Part shown: positions 17,217 through 25,253 of the stretch, piece by piece
Position numbering within the stretch: position 1 is the stretch's first letter
Layout of the letters: every line of letters begins with the position of its first letter
Position numbers and translations under genes: made by a program
NCBI GenBank assembly: GCA_965220615.1
Contig: CBDCQL010000002.1
Span: 248,001-312,000 of the forward strand
Origin: JAGWBD01 sp965220615
GTDB lineage: Bacteria; Chloroflexota; Anaerolineae; Aggregatilineales; Phototrophicaceae
Reading direction: 5' to 3'
DNA: 64,000 nucleotides
The notes under the pieces: model-generated
Seen by the model: the letters and a program-made list of their open reading frames with translations, nothing else
Databases searched by the model: none
Told to the model about the DNA's origin: nothing

Positions 17217-17621
17217 ATGGCACGTCAGCAAGCCAGAAGTGGTTCCCGCCGCACGTCGCGCCGGGTGACCCGCAATATTCCTTATGGTCAGGCGCATATT
17301 TTTGCGACCTTCAATAACACCATCGTTACCCTGACCGACCAGTCCGGCAACGTGGTGACTTGGGCCAGCGCCGGCACCTCGGGCTTCAAGGGCAGCCGCA
17401 AGAGCACCCCCTATGCTGCGCGGCTGGCCGCGCAGAACGCTTCCGAGGCTGCCCAGGGGCACGGCATGCAGGAGGTCGACGTCTTCGTCAAGGGCCCCGG
17501 GCCCGGCCGCGAGGCAGCGGTCCGCGCTATTCAGGCCAGTGGGCTGAAGGTTCGTTCTATCACGGATGTGACGCCGATCCCGCACAACGGCGTGCGCCCG
17601 CCCAAGAAACGCCGCATGTAG
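17217..17621 (+). CDS. rpsK: 30S ribosomal protein S11
   Basis: S11 (134 residues) of the 30S platform. The blocks IFATFNNTIVTLTDQSGNVV, KGSRKSTPYAA and GPGPGREAAVRAI are diagnostic. It is followed after 25 bases by rpoA; the gene usually found between them, rpsD, is missing. Confidence 0.96.
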   Translation: MARQQARSGSRRTSRRVTRNIPYGQAHIFATFNNTIVTLTDQSGNVVTWASAGTSGFKGSRKSTPYAARLAAQNASEAAQGHGMQEVDVFVKGPGPGREAAVRAIQASGLKVRSITDVTPIPHNGVRPPKKRRM

Positions 17622-17646
17622 GCGTGTGAATTCAGGAGGTTCGGTC

Positions 17647-18678
17647 TTGGTCGCCACCTGGAATTTCGTGCTCCCCCACAACGTGCAGGGGGAAGCGACT
17701 TCCCGCAATTATGGACGTTTTATCATCAGCCCGCTGGAAAGCGGTTATGGCCTGACGCTGGGCACGGCCTTGCGCCGTGTGCTCCTTTCCTCGCTGCCAG
17801 GCGCGGCGGTCACCAGCCTTCGGGTTTCGGACGTGCATCACGAATTCTCGGCCATCCCTGGCGTGCGCGAAGACATGACCCAGTTGTTGCTGCAGGTCAA
17901 GCAACTGCGGCTGCAACTCTTTGATACGGCCGAGTCTGCCCGGCTGCGCCTTGAACACCACGGCGAGGGAACGGTCACGGCGGCGGACATCATCTGCCCG
18001 TCGGACGTGGAAATCATCAACAGCGACCTGTACCTCTTCACCGTTGACGAACCGGACACACGCCTTGAGATTGAGTTTGAGGCGCAACCGGGACGCGGTT
18101 ACAGTCCCGCCGAGGAACGCGGCCGCCTGCCCATCGGCGAGCTGCCGGTGGACGCCGTCTTCAGCCCGGTGCGCCGCGTCAACTTCGACGTGGAACGCGC
18201 CCGTGTGGGGCAGCGCACCAATTACGACAAGCTGGTCATCGAAATCTGGACGGACGGCACCGTGCGCCCCGAGGACGCGCTCGGCAAGGCCGCCCAGATT
18301 CTGATGCGGCATCTCACGCCGATCGCCGGTGTGGAGCCGATGATGGCGCTGGACGCCGACGACTCCTACGGCATTGCCCTGGGCGTTGACGACGAGGAAC
18401 AGCGCAAGAAGAGTGAGTTGTACGAGCGCCAGATCGAGGAACTGGACCTGAGCGTCCGCGTCTTCAATTCGCTCAAGCGCACTGGCATCACTTCCATCGG
18501 CAGCGTGCTGGACATACTGGACCGCGGGCCGGACGCCATGCTGGCGATCCGCAACTTCGGCGAGAAGTCGCTGGATGAACTGGTCGAGAAACTGCAGGAC
18601 AAGGGCTATCTGCCGCAGCCCGAGACCACGGTCCCGGCGGTGGGCGAGGAGATGCCGGATCTGGGTGAACAGGGATGA
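17647..18678 (+). CDS. rpoA: DNA-directed RNA polymerase subunit alpha
   Basis: Alpha subunit (343 residues) that nucleates RNA polymerase assembly. The N-terminal dimerisation domain has PLESGYGLTLGTALRRVLLS; the C-terminal domain has RVFNSLKRTGITSIG and NFGEKSLDEL. The start is taken as TTG 17647, because a perfect AGGAGG (17634-17639) lies seven bases upstream; a GTG at 17626 precedes that site and would leave no ribosome binding site. The stop overlaps rplQ by four bases. Confidence 0.96.
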   Translation: MVATWNFVLPHNVQGEATSRNYGRFIISPLESGYGLTLGTALRRVLLSSLPGAAVTSLRVSDVHHEFSAIPGVREDMTQLLLQVKQLRLQLFDTAESARLRLEHHGEGTVTAADIICPSDVEIINSDLYLFTVDEPDTRLEIEFEAQPGRGYSPAEERGRLPIGELPVDAVFSPVRRVNFDVERARVGQRTNYDKLVIEIWTDGTVRPEDALGKAAQILMRHLTPIAGVEPMMALDADDSYGIALGVDDEEQRKKSELYERQIEELDLSVRVFNSLKRTGITSIGSVLDILDRGPDAMLAIRNFGEKSLDELVEKLQDKGYLPQPETTVPAVGEEMPDLGEQG

Positions 18679-19067
18679 GACATCACGTCAAGGGCAAGAA
18701 ACTGAACCGCGACAGCGCGCAGCGCAAGGCGCTGGCGCTCAACCTCTCGCGCGAACTCATCACGCATGAACGCATCCGCACCACGCGGGCGAAAGCCGAT
18801 TTCGTGCGGGGCAAGGTCGAGCGCATGATCACTATCGCCCGCCGCGGCCTGGCCCACGAAGACCCGCAGCGGGCGGTCCACGCGCGGCGCATCGTGGCCA
18901 GCCGGTTGAACAATGACCGCCACCTGGTGGGCAAGGTCTTTGACGAACTGGCGCCGCGCTACGAGGACCGGCCCGGCGGCTACACGCGCATTTACCGCCT
19001 GGGGCCGCGCAAGGGCGACAACGCCCCCATGGTGATGCTCGAACTGGTCGACCGCGAGGAGGACTGA
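18675..19067 (+). CDS. rplQ: 50S ribosomal protein L17
   Basis: L17 (130 residues). The start MRHHVKGKKLNRDSAQRKAL and RELITHERIRTTRAKA are typical, and YTRIYRLGPRKGDNAPM is the C-terminal signature. It overlaps rpoA by four bases (ATGA), and its 3' end contains the AGGAGG that serves truA. Confidence 0.96.
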   Translation: MRHHVKGKKLNRDSAQRKALALNLSRELITHERIRTTRAKADFVRGKVERMITIARRGLAHEDPQRAVHARRIVASRLNNDRHLVGKVFDELAPRYEDRPGGYTRIYRLGPRKGDNAPMVMLELVDREED

Positions 19068-19069
19068 GG

Positions 19070-19819
19070 CTGCGCTACCGGGCGACGCTGGCCTACGACG
19101 GCAGCGCCTACGCCGGCTATCAGCGTCAGAAAGCGGGCACCCCAACCGTACAGGGCACAATAGAGGCCGTGCTGGCGCAACTTGCGGGCCAGGCCGTCAC
19201 CGTCTATGCCAGTGGCCGCACCGACAGCGGCGTACACGCCAGCGGACAGGTGATCGCCTTTGACCTGGCCTGGCACCACGGCGAGACCCGGTTGCTGCGC
19301 GCACTCAACGCCCTGCTTCCTGAAGACATCGCCCTGCAGACCCTGCGAGCGACCCGGCCGGACTTCCACCCGCGCTTCGATGCGCTCTCGCGCATTTATG
19401 AATACAGCATCGTGAACGCCGCGACGCGCCAGCCGCTGTGGCGGGGTCGCGCCTGGCAGGTGTTCGGCGACCTGGATTTCGACTTGCTGCAACAGACAGC
19501 GCCCCTGCTGGTCGGAGTGCACGACTTTGGCGCCTTCGGACAAGCGCCGCAGGGCAACAACACAGTGCGGGAAATCACGCTGTCGCGCTGGACAAGAGAA
19601 CCCCTGCAGCGCGGCCAGCTGCTGCGCTACCGGGTGGAGGGTAACGCCTTTCTCTACCACATGGTGCGCCGCATGGTCGGGATGCAAGTTGACGTGGCTC
19701 TGGGGCGGCTGGACCTGGCGTCATTTGAACAGGTCTTTCGCAGCGGCGATCTGGCGCAGGCAGGGACCCTGGCGCCGGCCTGCGGACTGGTGTTGCTGGA
19801 GGTGCATTACGCGGACTGA
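19070..19819 (+). CDS. truA: tRNA pseudouridine(38-40) synthase, apparent CTG start
   Basis: Converts U38-U40 in tRNA anticodon arms to pseudouridine. The catalytic aspartate is D52 in SGRTDSGVHA; N-terminal YDGSAYAGYQRQ matches the family first strand. No ATG, GTG or TTG lies in frame before the conserved N terminus: upstream codons run unbroken into rplQ. The best start is CTG 19070, seven bases after a perfect AGGAGG (19057-19062). The next conventional start, near 19169, would delete about 33 conserved residues. The total of 249 residues is normal. It lies between rplQ and rplM, as in many Gram-positive and Chloroflexota genomes. Confidence 0.9.
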   Translation: MRYRATLAYDGSAYAGYQRQKAGTPTVQGTIEAVLAQLAGQAVTVYASGRTDSGVHASGQVIAFDLAWHHGETRLLRALNALLPEDIALQTLRATRPDFHPRFDALSRIYEYSIVNAATRQPLWRGRAWQVFGDLDFDLLQQTAPLLVGVHDFGAFGQAPQGNNTVREITLSRWTREPLQRGQLLRYRVEGNAFLYHMVRRMVGMQVDVALGRLDLASFEQVFRSGDLAQAGTLAPACGLVLLEVHYAD

Positions 19820-19826
19820 TTGCGCC

Positions 19827-19855
19827 TTGAATCCCCGGGGCGCAGCCCGTAGAAT
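19827..19855 (+). promoter_or_regulatory. Promoter for rplM-rpsI
   Basis: TTGAAT (19827-19832) and TAGAAT (19850-19855) are separated by 17 bases. The predicted start is near 19862, about 43 bases before the rplM GTG. It lies in the 85-base gap after truA, so rplM-rpsI can be transcribed alone. Confidence 0.6.
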
Positions 19856-19904
19856 GACGCGGTTCAGCGTGAGTGGGCGCCGGTTGGGCCTGCCGGAGGA
19901 AGAC

Positions 19905-20354
19905 GTGCCGAAATACAGAACCTGGGTGGCCCGTGAAAGGGACATTGAGCGCAACTGGTGGGTGGTGGATGCCAGCGGGCAGACCCTCGGTCGCCTTGCT
20001 TCACGCATTGCGCCCGTCCTGCGCGGCAAGCATAAACCGGCCTTCACGCCGAACGCGGACGTTGGCGACTTCGTCATCGTCATCAATTGCGAAAAGGTGG
20101 CGGTGACTGGCAACAAGCTGGACCAGAAGAATTACTATCGTCATTCGGGATACAACGGCGGGCTCAAGACCATTTCCCTGCGCAACCAGTTGCAACGCTT
20201 TCCGGAACGAGTCATCGAATCGGCGGTGCGGGGCATGCTGCCGAAGAACGCCCTGGGCCGGCGCACCATGAAGAAGCTGCGCGTTTACGCCGGCGAAGCG
20301 CATCCGCACGGTTCCCAGAATCCGCAGCCTCTGCTGCTCCAGGAGAACAACTGA
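19905..20354 (+). CDS. rplM: 50S ribosomal protein L13
   Basis: L13 (149 residues), an early 50S assembly protein. It shows WWVVDASGQTLGRLASRIAP, KNYYRHSGYNGGLK and the signature AVRGMLPKNALGRRTMKKL. The start is GTG 19905, five bases after GGAGG, giving MPKYRTWVAR. It is followed by rpsI after one base. Confidence 0.95.
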   Translation: MPKYRTWVARERDIERNWWVVDASGQTLGRLASRIAPVLRGKHKPAFTPNADVGDFVIVINCEKVAVTGNKLDQKNYYRHSGYNGGLKTISLRNQLQRFPERVIESAVRGMLPKNALGRRTMKKLRVYAGEAHPHGSQNPQPLLLQENN

Positions 20355-20355
20355 T

Positions 20356-20751
20356 ATGTCGGCACAGTATTACGAAGGTATCGGCCGTCGCAAGTCGGCA
20401 ACCGCGCGTGTGCGCCTGTTCCCGGGGGGCACGGGCAACATCATCATCAACGATCGCGAGGCCGACGACTACTTGCCGCGCCACGGCGACCTCGACAACA
20501 TTTCCGAGCCGCTGCGCGCCGTGGGCCAGGAGCGCCAATACAACATCAGCGTACACGTGCAGGGCGGTGGGATCTCGGGCCAGCGCGACGCCATTCGTCT
20601 GGGCATCGCCCGCGCGCTGCTGAAAATCGACCCGGACCTCAAGCCGGAACTCAAGTCGAAGGACCTGCTCACGCGCGATCCGCGCGTCAAGGAGCGCAAG
20701 AAGCCCGGTCTGCGCCGCGCGCGCAAGGCGCCCACTTACACCAAGCGCTAA
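20356..20751 (+). CDS. rpsI: 30S ribosomal protein S9
   Basis: S9 (131 residues), whose C-terminal tail reaches the P-site tRNA. It begins with the YYEGIGRRKSATARVRLFPG block and ends in the conserved basic tail RKAPTYTKR. It is last in the ribosomal block and is followed by an intrinsic terminator. Confidence 0.97.
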   Translation: MSAQYYEGIGRRKSATARVRLFPGGTGNIIINDREADDYLPRHGDLDNISEPLRAVGQERQYNISVHVQGGGISGQRDAIRLGIARALLKIDPDLKPELKSKDLLTRDPRVKERKKPGLRRARKAPTYTKR

Positions 20752-20783
20752 CGCAGACAACTAGCGTGAAAGGAAGATTACGG

Positions 20784-20807
20784 GGCAGGCCGGCGGGCCT
20801 GCCTTTT
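20784..20807 (+). terminator. Intrinsic terminator closing the ribosomal protein block
   Basis: GGCAGGCC (20784-20791) pairs perfectly with GGCCTGCC (20796-20803) over a four-base loop and is followed by TTTT. It lies 33 bases after the rpsI stop and is one of only two clear intrinsic terminators in the window. Confidence 0.85.
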
Positions 20808-20824
20808 GCATGCAGGGGGACATC

Positions 20825-21145
20825 ATGAGCGACTTCACCCACTTCGGCGAACACGTCGGCGCCAGGACGGACAAGCATTACAAGACCACGCTGTTCAGCG
20901 GCGATCATCTGATGGTCGGTCTCAACTGTCTGGAACCCGGCCAGGAGCAGGCCGTCCATGACCACAGCGACCAGGACAAGGTCTACCACGTGCTGGAGGG
21001 CGAGGGCGTCTTCAGTGTCGCCGGGGAAGAGCGCTGCGCGGGCGCAGGCGTCGTCGTTTGGGCGCAGGCCGGTGTGCCGCATGGCGTGCGCAACGAAGGG
21101 GCAGGACGCCTGACGCTGCTGGTGTGTATCGCGCCACCCTCCTGA
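20825..21145 (+). CDS. Small cupin-fold protein
   Basis: Single-domain cupin of 106 residues. Metal-ligand-like residues follow cupin motif 1 (HDHSDQDKVYHVLEGEG, with two histidines and a glutamate) and motif 2 (VPHGVRN, with a histidine). Substrate is unknown; such proteins bind or oxidise small molecules, or act as isomerases. The start is ATG 20825, preceded by AGGGGGA, rather than ATG 20810. It is the first gene after the ribosomal terminator and lies 19 bases before a glycosyltransferase gene. Confidence 0.8.
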   Translation: MSDFTHFGEHVGARTDKHYKTTLFSGDHLMVGLNCLEPGQEQAVHDHSDQDKVYHVLEGEGVFSVAGEERCAGAGVVVWAQAGVPHGVRNEGAGRLTLLVCIAPPS

Positions 21146-21164
21146 AGCGTCGAAAGGGAACCGG

Positions 21165-22457
21165 ATGCGCCTTGCCCTCTGCACCTTCGGCTCGCGCGGC
21201 GACGTGCAGCCCTACCTGGCGCTGGGCCAGGGGCTGCAGGGAGCCGGCGTTCAGTTGCGCATCGCCACCAGTCGCTATCACGAAGCGCTGGTGCGCCGCC
21301 ATGGCCTGGAGTTTCATCCGCTGGCGGAGGTCAGCCCCTAGGATTTACTGAGATCGGAAGGCGGCATGCGCTGGCTGGACACCGGGGGTAATCCCCTTGC
21401 CAATCTGCGCGCCATGCGCAATCTGGCCGGGGACATGCTGGACGCGCAGACCCGCGTGGTGCGGCAGCTCTGCGAAGATTCAGACGCGCTGGTGTATTCG
21501 GTCACGACCATGCTGGTCTGCGCGCCGGTCGCAGAACGGCTGGGCGTCCCGGCTGCCGGGGCCTGGCTGCAACCCTTTCATCCCACCCGCGTCTTTCCAT
21601 CCTTCCTCTTTCCGCAATGGCCGCGGCATCTGCCCCTGGCCGAACCCTACAACAGCCTGACCTACCGCCTGCAACGCCGCCTGTCCTGGCGCCTGATACG
21701 CGACAGGTTCAATGCCTTGCGCGTCCGGCAACTGGGTCTGGCGCCCGCCAGACGCCCATACGATGACCAGCATTTGCGACCGGACCCGGTGGTCTACGGC
21801 TTCAGCCGGCACGTCGTGCCGCGGCCACCAGACTGGGACGATCTCACCCAGGTCAGCGGTTACTGGTATCTGGACGACAGGGCTTGGCGGCCTCCGGACA
21901 AGCTGCTGGATTTCCTGGGGGACGGCCCGCCGCCGGTCTACATCGGCTTCGGCAGCATGATGGAACGCGATGCCGGCAGGACCACCGACATCATCCTTCA
22001 GGCATTGCGATGCTCGGGTCTGCGCGCCGTGCTGCTGGGGGGCTGGGCCGGCCTCGGCGATGGCGACCTGCCGGACAGCGTGCTGCGACTGGATTACGCG
22101 CCCCATGACTGGCTGTTTCCCCGTATGGCAGGGCTGGTGCATCACGGTGGTATGGGCACGGCGGGCGCCGGGCTGCGAGCGGGACGGCCGGCGCTGGTCA
22201 TTCCCCGCTTTGCCGACCAGCCATTTTGGGCAAGGCGGCTCCACGCCCTCGGCGTCAGTCCGCCGCCGATTCCGCACAAGCGGCTGAACGTGGAGCGACT
22301 GGCCCAGGCCCTTCAACAGTTGATGACGGATTCGACCATGCGCCGGCGCGCGGAGGTGCTTGCCGGGCAGGTCCGCGCCGAGGATGGCGTGAACCGCGCC
22401 GTCCGCTTCCTGATCCACACGCTGGAGAGCAGTCCCCGCCGTCGGCGCTCTCTCTAG
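21165..22457 (+). pseudogene. Glycosyltransferase (MGT/UGT-like) interrupted by one amber codon
   Basis: GT1-like sterol/macrolide glycosyltransferase. The N terminus RLALCTFGSRGDVQPYLALG is the family start, and the C-terminal acceptor/donor segment includes VYIGFGSMM and LVHHGGMGTAGAGLRAGRPA. One TAG (21339-21341) interrupts the frame after residue 58. The frame on both sides is the same, and the text continues as in intact homologues (HPLAEVSP, stop, DLLRSEGGMRW). Read through, the product is about 430 residues, the normal length. Either a recent nonsense mutation, a sequencing error or, less likely, readthrough. A separate protein could restart at ATG 21366 but would lack the first Rossmann strand. 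The stop shares CTAG with the convergent gene. Confidence 0.8.
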
Positions 22458-23707
22458 ACGCCCAGTTCGCGGCGCAGCTTCATGCGGAATTGCACGTGTC
22501 CCTTGCGGCCGAACTTCAACCCTGTTGCACCGTGGAAGGCCATGAAATCGCGGATCGTCGCCGCCAGTTCACCGACCAGACGTTCGTCCGGCCCGAAATC
22601 GGGCTCCAGGTGCAGCGCGCGGATATGAAAGGTGTTGGTTTCGCGTTCCAGCTTGGGGTCGAGGCGGCCGATCAGGCGATCGCGATGCAGGATCGGCAGG
22701 GTGAAATAGCCCCACTTGCGTTTTGGTTGCGGCACGTAGAGCTCGATGTCGTGGTGGTAATTCCAAAAGGCGTGGCCGTGCACCTTGGACCAGAGCAGGC
22801 TTTCAAAGGGGCTGAGCAGGGTCGTGTGCCGCGGCTGCAACTCGCCGTCCAGCGCGCGCTGCAGGTCCGGCAGACGGTCGCGGTGAAGCAGCAATTCGTC
22901 ACTGCCGCCGTCACAGACCTCGCAGTCCACGGTGAGCAGTTTTCCCTCCTGACGCAGGATGTCGAGCACGGGTGCGATGCGCTGGCGCAGCAGGTAGGTG
23001 TAGTCAAAGAGCGTGCGTGCCCGGCAAATCCCGAGCGCGCGCAGGGCCAACTCGACGTCATGGCGATCGGCCTCCTCGCGGGTGGCGGGGGACCTGTCGA
23101 CCCAGTCCGGCAGGACGCGTTCCGGCAGGTCGTAGACGCGCTGGAAGTTGACGCGGTCGCTGATCATGAGTTCGCCGATGCCGTAGAGATACTCCAGGGC
23201 GGCCTTGGCCGGTTTCCAGTCCCACCAGATGCCGCGCCTCTCTCCCTCGTAGGCGAAGTCGGCGGCGCGCAGGGCGCCCTCCGCGGCGATTCGCTTGCGC
23301 ACCAGCGCCAGCGCAGGCGCTGAGTCCTCGCGCTTGAGCCAGTTTTGCCAGTTCGTGCGCGGCGATTCCAGTCGCTGCTGCATGCGGGGCATGCTGAAGC
23401 GGTAGTGCTCCAGCGGGATGATCGAGGCGGCCTTTTTCCAGTATTCGAAGAAGCGTTTCCGGCCCGGCCTGAAGAGCAGCGCATCAAACTGTGCCGGATC
23501 GTAGCAACCGAGGCGGCTCCACAACACCAGGTACTGGCTACGCGCGACGACCTGCAGCGTGTCGATCTGAATCGACCCGAGGGCATGCACGGTGTTGACA
23601 ATGGCGTCCTCGTCCGCGATGTTGGCAGGAGCCGCCAGGCACTGCGCGTGCAAGGTCAGCGCGCGGCTGGCCCGCAAGGGGATCGGGCTGGCGGGCAGTT
23701 CAGTCAT
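22454..23707 (-). CDS. YcaQ/AlkX-type DNA glycosylase (winged-helix, DUF1006)
   Basis: 417 residues of the HTH_42 (YcaQ) family, whose studied members unhook DNA interstrand crosslinks and excise alkylated bases. The catalytic QxD motif is seen as Q47-I-D49 in LGSIQIDTLQVVARSQYLVL. The following VLWSRLGCYDPAQFDALLF and the C-terminal HDIELYVPQPKRKWGYFTLP blocks match the family. It is divergent from mazG and convergent with the glycosyltransferase, sharing the palindrome CTAG for both stop codons. Confidence 0.82.
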   Translation of the reverse strand: MTELPASPIPLRASRALTLHAQCLAAPANIADEDAIVNTVHALGSIQIDTLQVVARSQYLVLWSRLGCYDPAQFDALLFRPGRKRFFEYWKKAASIIPLEHYRFSMPRMQQRLESPRTNWQNWLKREDSAPALALVRKRIAAEGALRAADFAYEGERRGIWWDWKPAKAALEYLYGIGELMISDRVNFQRVYDLPERVLPDWVDRSPATREEADRHDVELALRALGICRARTLFDYTYLLRQRIAPVLDILRQEGKLLTVDCEVCDGGSDELLLHRDRLPDLQRALDGELQPRHTTLLSPFESLLWSKVHGHAFWNYHHDIELYVPQPKRKWGYFTLPILHRDRLIGRLDPKLERETNTFHIRALHLEPDFGPDERLVGELAATIRDFMAFHGATGLKFGRKGHVQFRMKLRRELGV

Positions 23708-23721
23708 GGGCGTCTCCTTGC

Positions 23722-23750
23722 TTGCGCGGCGGGTCAGGGGTCGCTAGCAT
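23722..23750 (+). promoter_or_regulatory. Possible promoter for mazG
   Basis: TTGCGC (23722-23727) and TAGCAT (23745-23750) are 17 bases apart, with moderate consensus matches. The predicted start lies at about 23757, right at an in-frame GTG (23758), so a leaderless longer MazG is conceivable alongside the ATG 23794 form that has its own ribosome binding site. Confidence 0.4.
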
Positions 23751-23793
23751 AGCACAGGTGTTCGCAGCGGGCAACGACGAGGCAGGGGCGCAA

Positions 23794-25245
23794 ATGGGCA
23801 TCACAATTGTGGGGCTGGGGCCAGGCGCGGCGGAAGACCTGACGCGCAGGGCCTGGCAAACGCTGACGAATGCGCCACGTCTCTTTCTGCGCACGTCCCA
23901 CCATGGCTGCGTACCGGCTTTGCCGACGACGCTGGCATACGAAAGCTTTGACGCGCTCTACGAGACGCATGATCGCTTCGAAGATGTCTACGCGGCGATC
24001 ATCGAGGCGCTGATGGCCGCCGCCCGCGGGGGCGACCTGGTCTACGCCGTGCCGGGCGACCCGCTGGTGGGCGAAGCCACCACCACCGGCCTGCTGGAGG
24101 CGGCGCGTGAAGCGGGCATCGCGGTTGACCTCGTCAGCGGCGTCAGCTTCGTGGAGCCGCTGCTGGCGCTGCTGGGCGTGGACGCGCTGGACGGTCTGCA
24201 GTTGCTGGATGGTCTGCAGGTGGCGGCCATGTATCACCCACCGATCAATCCAGCCTTTCCGGCCCTGCTGGCCCAGGTCTACAGCCCGGCGGTCGCCTCC
24301 GACATCAAGCTGACCTTGATGAACCAGTACCCGGATGACTTTGAGCTGCAGCTGGTGCACGGCGCCGGCACGGCCGATGCGCGAGTCGAGACCCTGCCGC
24401 TCTACGCTCTGGACCGCAGCGAGGCAATCGGTGCGATGACGGCGCTCTTCCTGCCCGCGCTGGGGGAACACAGCAGCTTCGAGAGCGCGCAGGAGATCAT
24501 CGCCCATCTGCGAGCGCCCGAAGGCTGCCCCTGGGACCGCGAACAGACGCACGAATCGCTGCGCCGCTTCCTGATCGAGGAGGCCTGGGAGGTGCTGGAG
24601 GCCATTGAGGAGGGCGACGCGGCGGCGCTGGCCGAGGAACTGGGCGATCTGTTGCTGCAGATCGTGTTGCACGCGCAGATCGCCACGGAAGAAGGGCGCT
24701 TCCGCATGGGTGACGTGCTGCAACACATCAATGCCAAGATGATACGGCGTCACCCGCACGTCTGGGGCGACGTTGACGTGCGGGGTGACTTTGAGGCTGT
24801 GCTGCAGAACTGGGAGGAACTTAAACGCGCCGAAAAGGCGGCTGTCGGCAAGGACGGTGAGTATCTGCTGGACAGTTTGCCGCGCGGCATGCCGGCCCTG
24901 CTGGAGGCCCTGCGCCTGCAGGAGCGCGCGGCGAAGGTCAACTTTGACTGGCCGCACCAGTCCCAGGTGCTGGACAAGTTGCGCGAGGAGCTGGATGAAC
25001 TGCAGGAGGCGCAGAGCGATGCGGAGCGGGAGCAGGAACTGGGCGATCTGCTCTTCACGCTGGTCAACCTGGCGCGCTGGATGAAGCTGGAACCGGAAGG
25101 CGCCCTGCGCGCTGCCAACGCCCGTTTCCGGCGTCGCTTTCGCTACGTCGAGGAACGCGCCCGCGATTCGGGTCAACCGCTGAACGAACACAGCCTCGCG
25201 CAACTGGATGCGCTGTGGAACGAGGCCAAGCAGGCAGGCCTGTAG
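23794..25245 (+). CDS. mazG: Methylase-MazG nucleoside triphosphate pyrophosphohydrolase fusion
   Basis: 483 residues, organised like Bacillus YabN: an N-terminal tetrapyrrole-methylase-like domain (GITIVGLGPGAAEDLT; PGDPLVGEA) to about residue 225, then two MazG segments. The first has the metal-binding EEAWEVLEAIEEGD and EELGDLLLQ pattern; the second has REELDELQEAQ and QELGDLLFTLVNLARW. MazG enzymes hydrolyse NTPs to NMP and pyrophosphate and sanitise nucleotide pools. ATG 23794, with AGGGG upstream, is chosen because it gives the conserved GITIVG start. It is convergent with the THUMP methyltransferase gene, eight bases away. Confidence 0.9.
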   Translation: MGITIVGLGPGAAEDLTRRAWQTLTNAPRLFLRTSHHGCVPALPTTLAYESFDALYETHDRFEDVYAAIIEALMAAARGGDLVYAVPGDPLVGEATTTGLLEAAREAGIAVDLVSGVSFVEPLLALLGVDALDGLQLLDGLQVAAMYHPPINPAFPALLAQVYSPAVASDIKLTLMNQYPDDFELQLVHGAGTADARVETLPLYALDRSEAIGAMTALFLPALGEHSSFESAQEIIAHLRAPEGCPWDREQTHESLRRFLIEEAWEVLEAIEEGDAAALAEELGDLLLQIVLHAQIATEEGRFRMGDVLQHINAKMIRRHPHVWGDVDVRGDFEAVLQNWEELKRAEKAAVGKDGEYLLDSLPRGMPALLEALRLQERAAKVNFDWPHQSQVLDKLREELDELQEAQSDAEREQELGDLLFTLVNLARWMKLEPEGALRAANARFRRRFRYVEERARDSGQPLNEHSLAQLDALWNEAKQAGL

Positions 25246-25253
25246 GGACGCGT

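Noticed and set aside
21339..21341. Genome-wide amber (TAG) reassignment
   Set aside because: Several certain genes here end in TAG (rpsG, rpsN, rpsK, lon), so TAG works as a stop.
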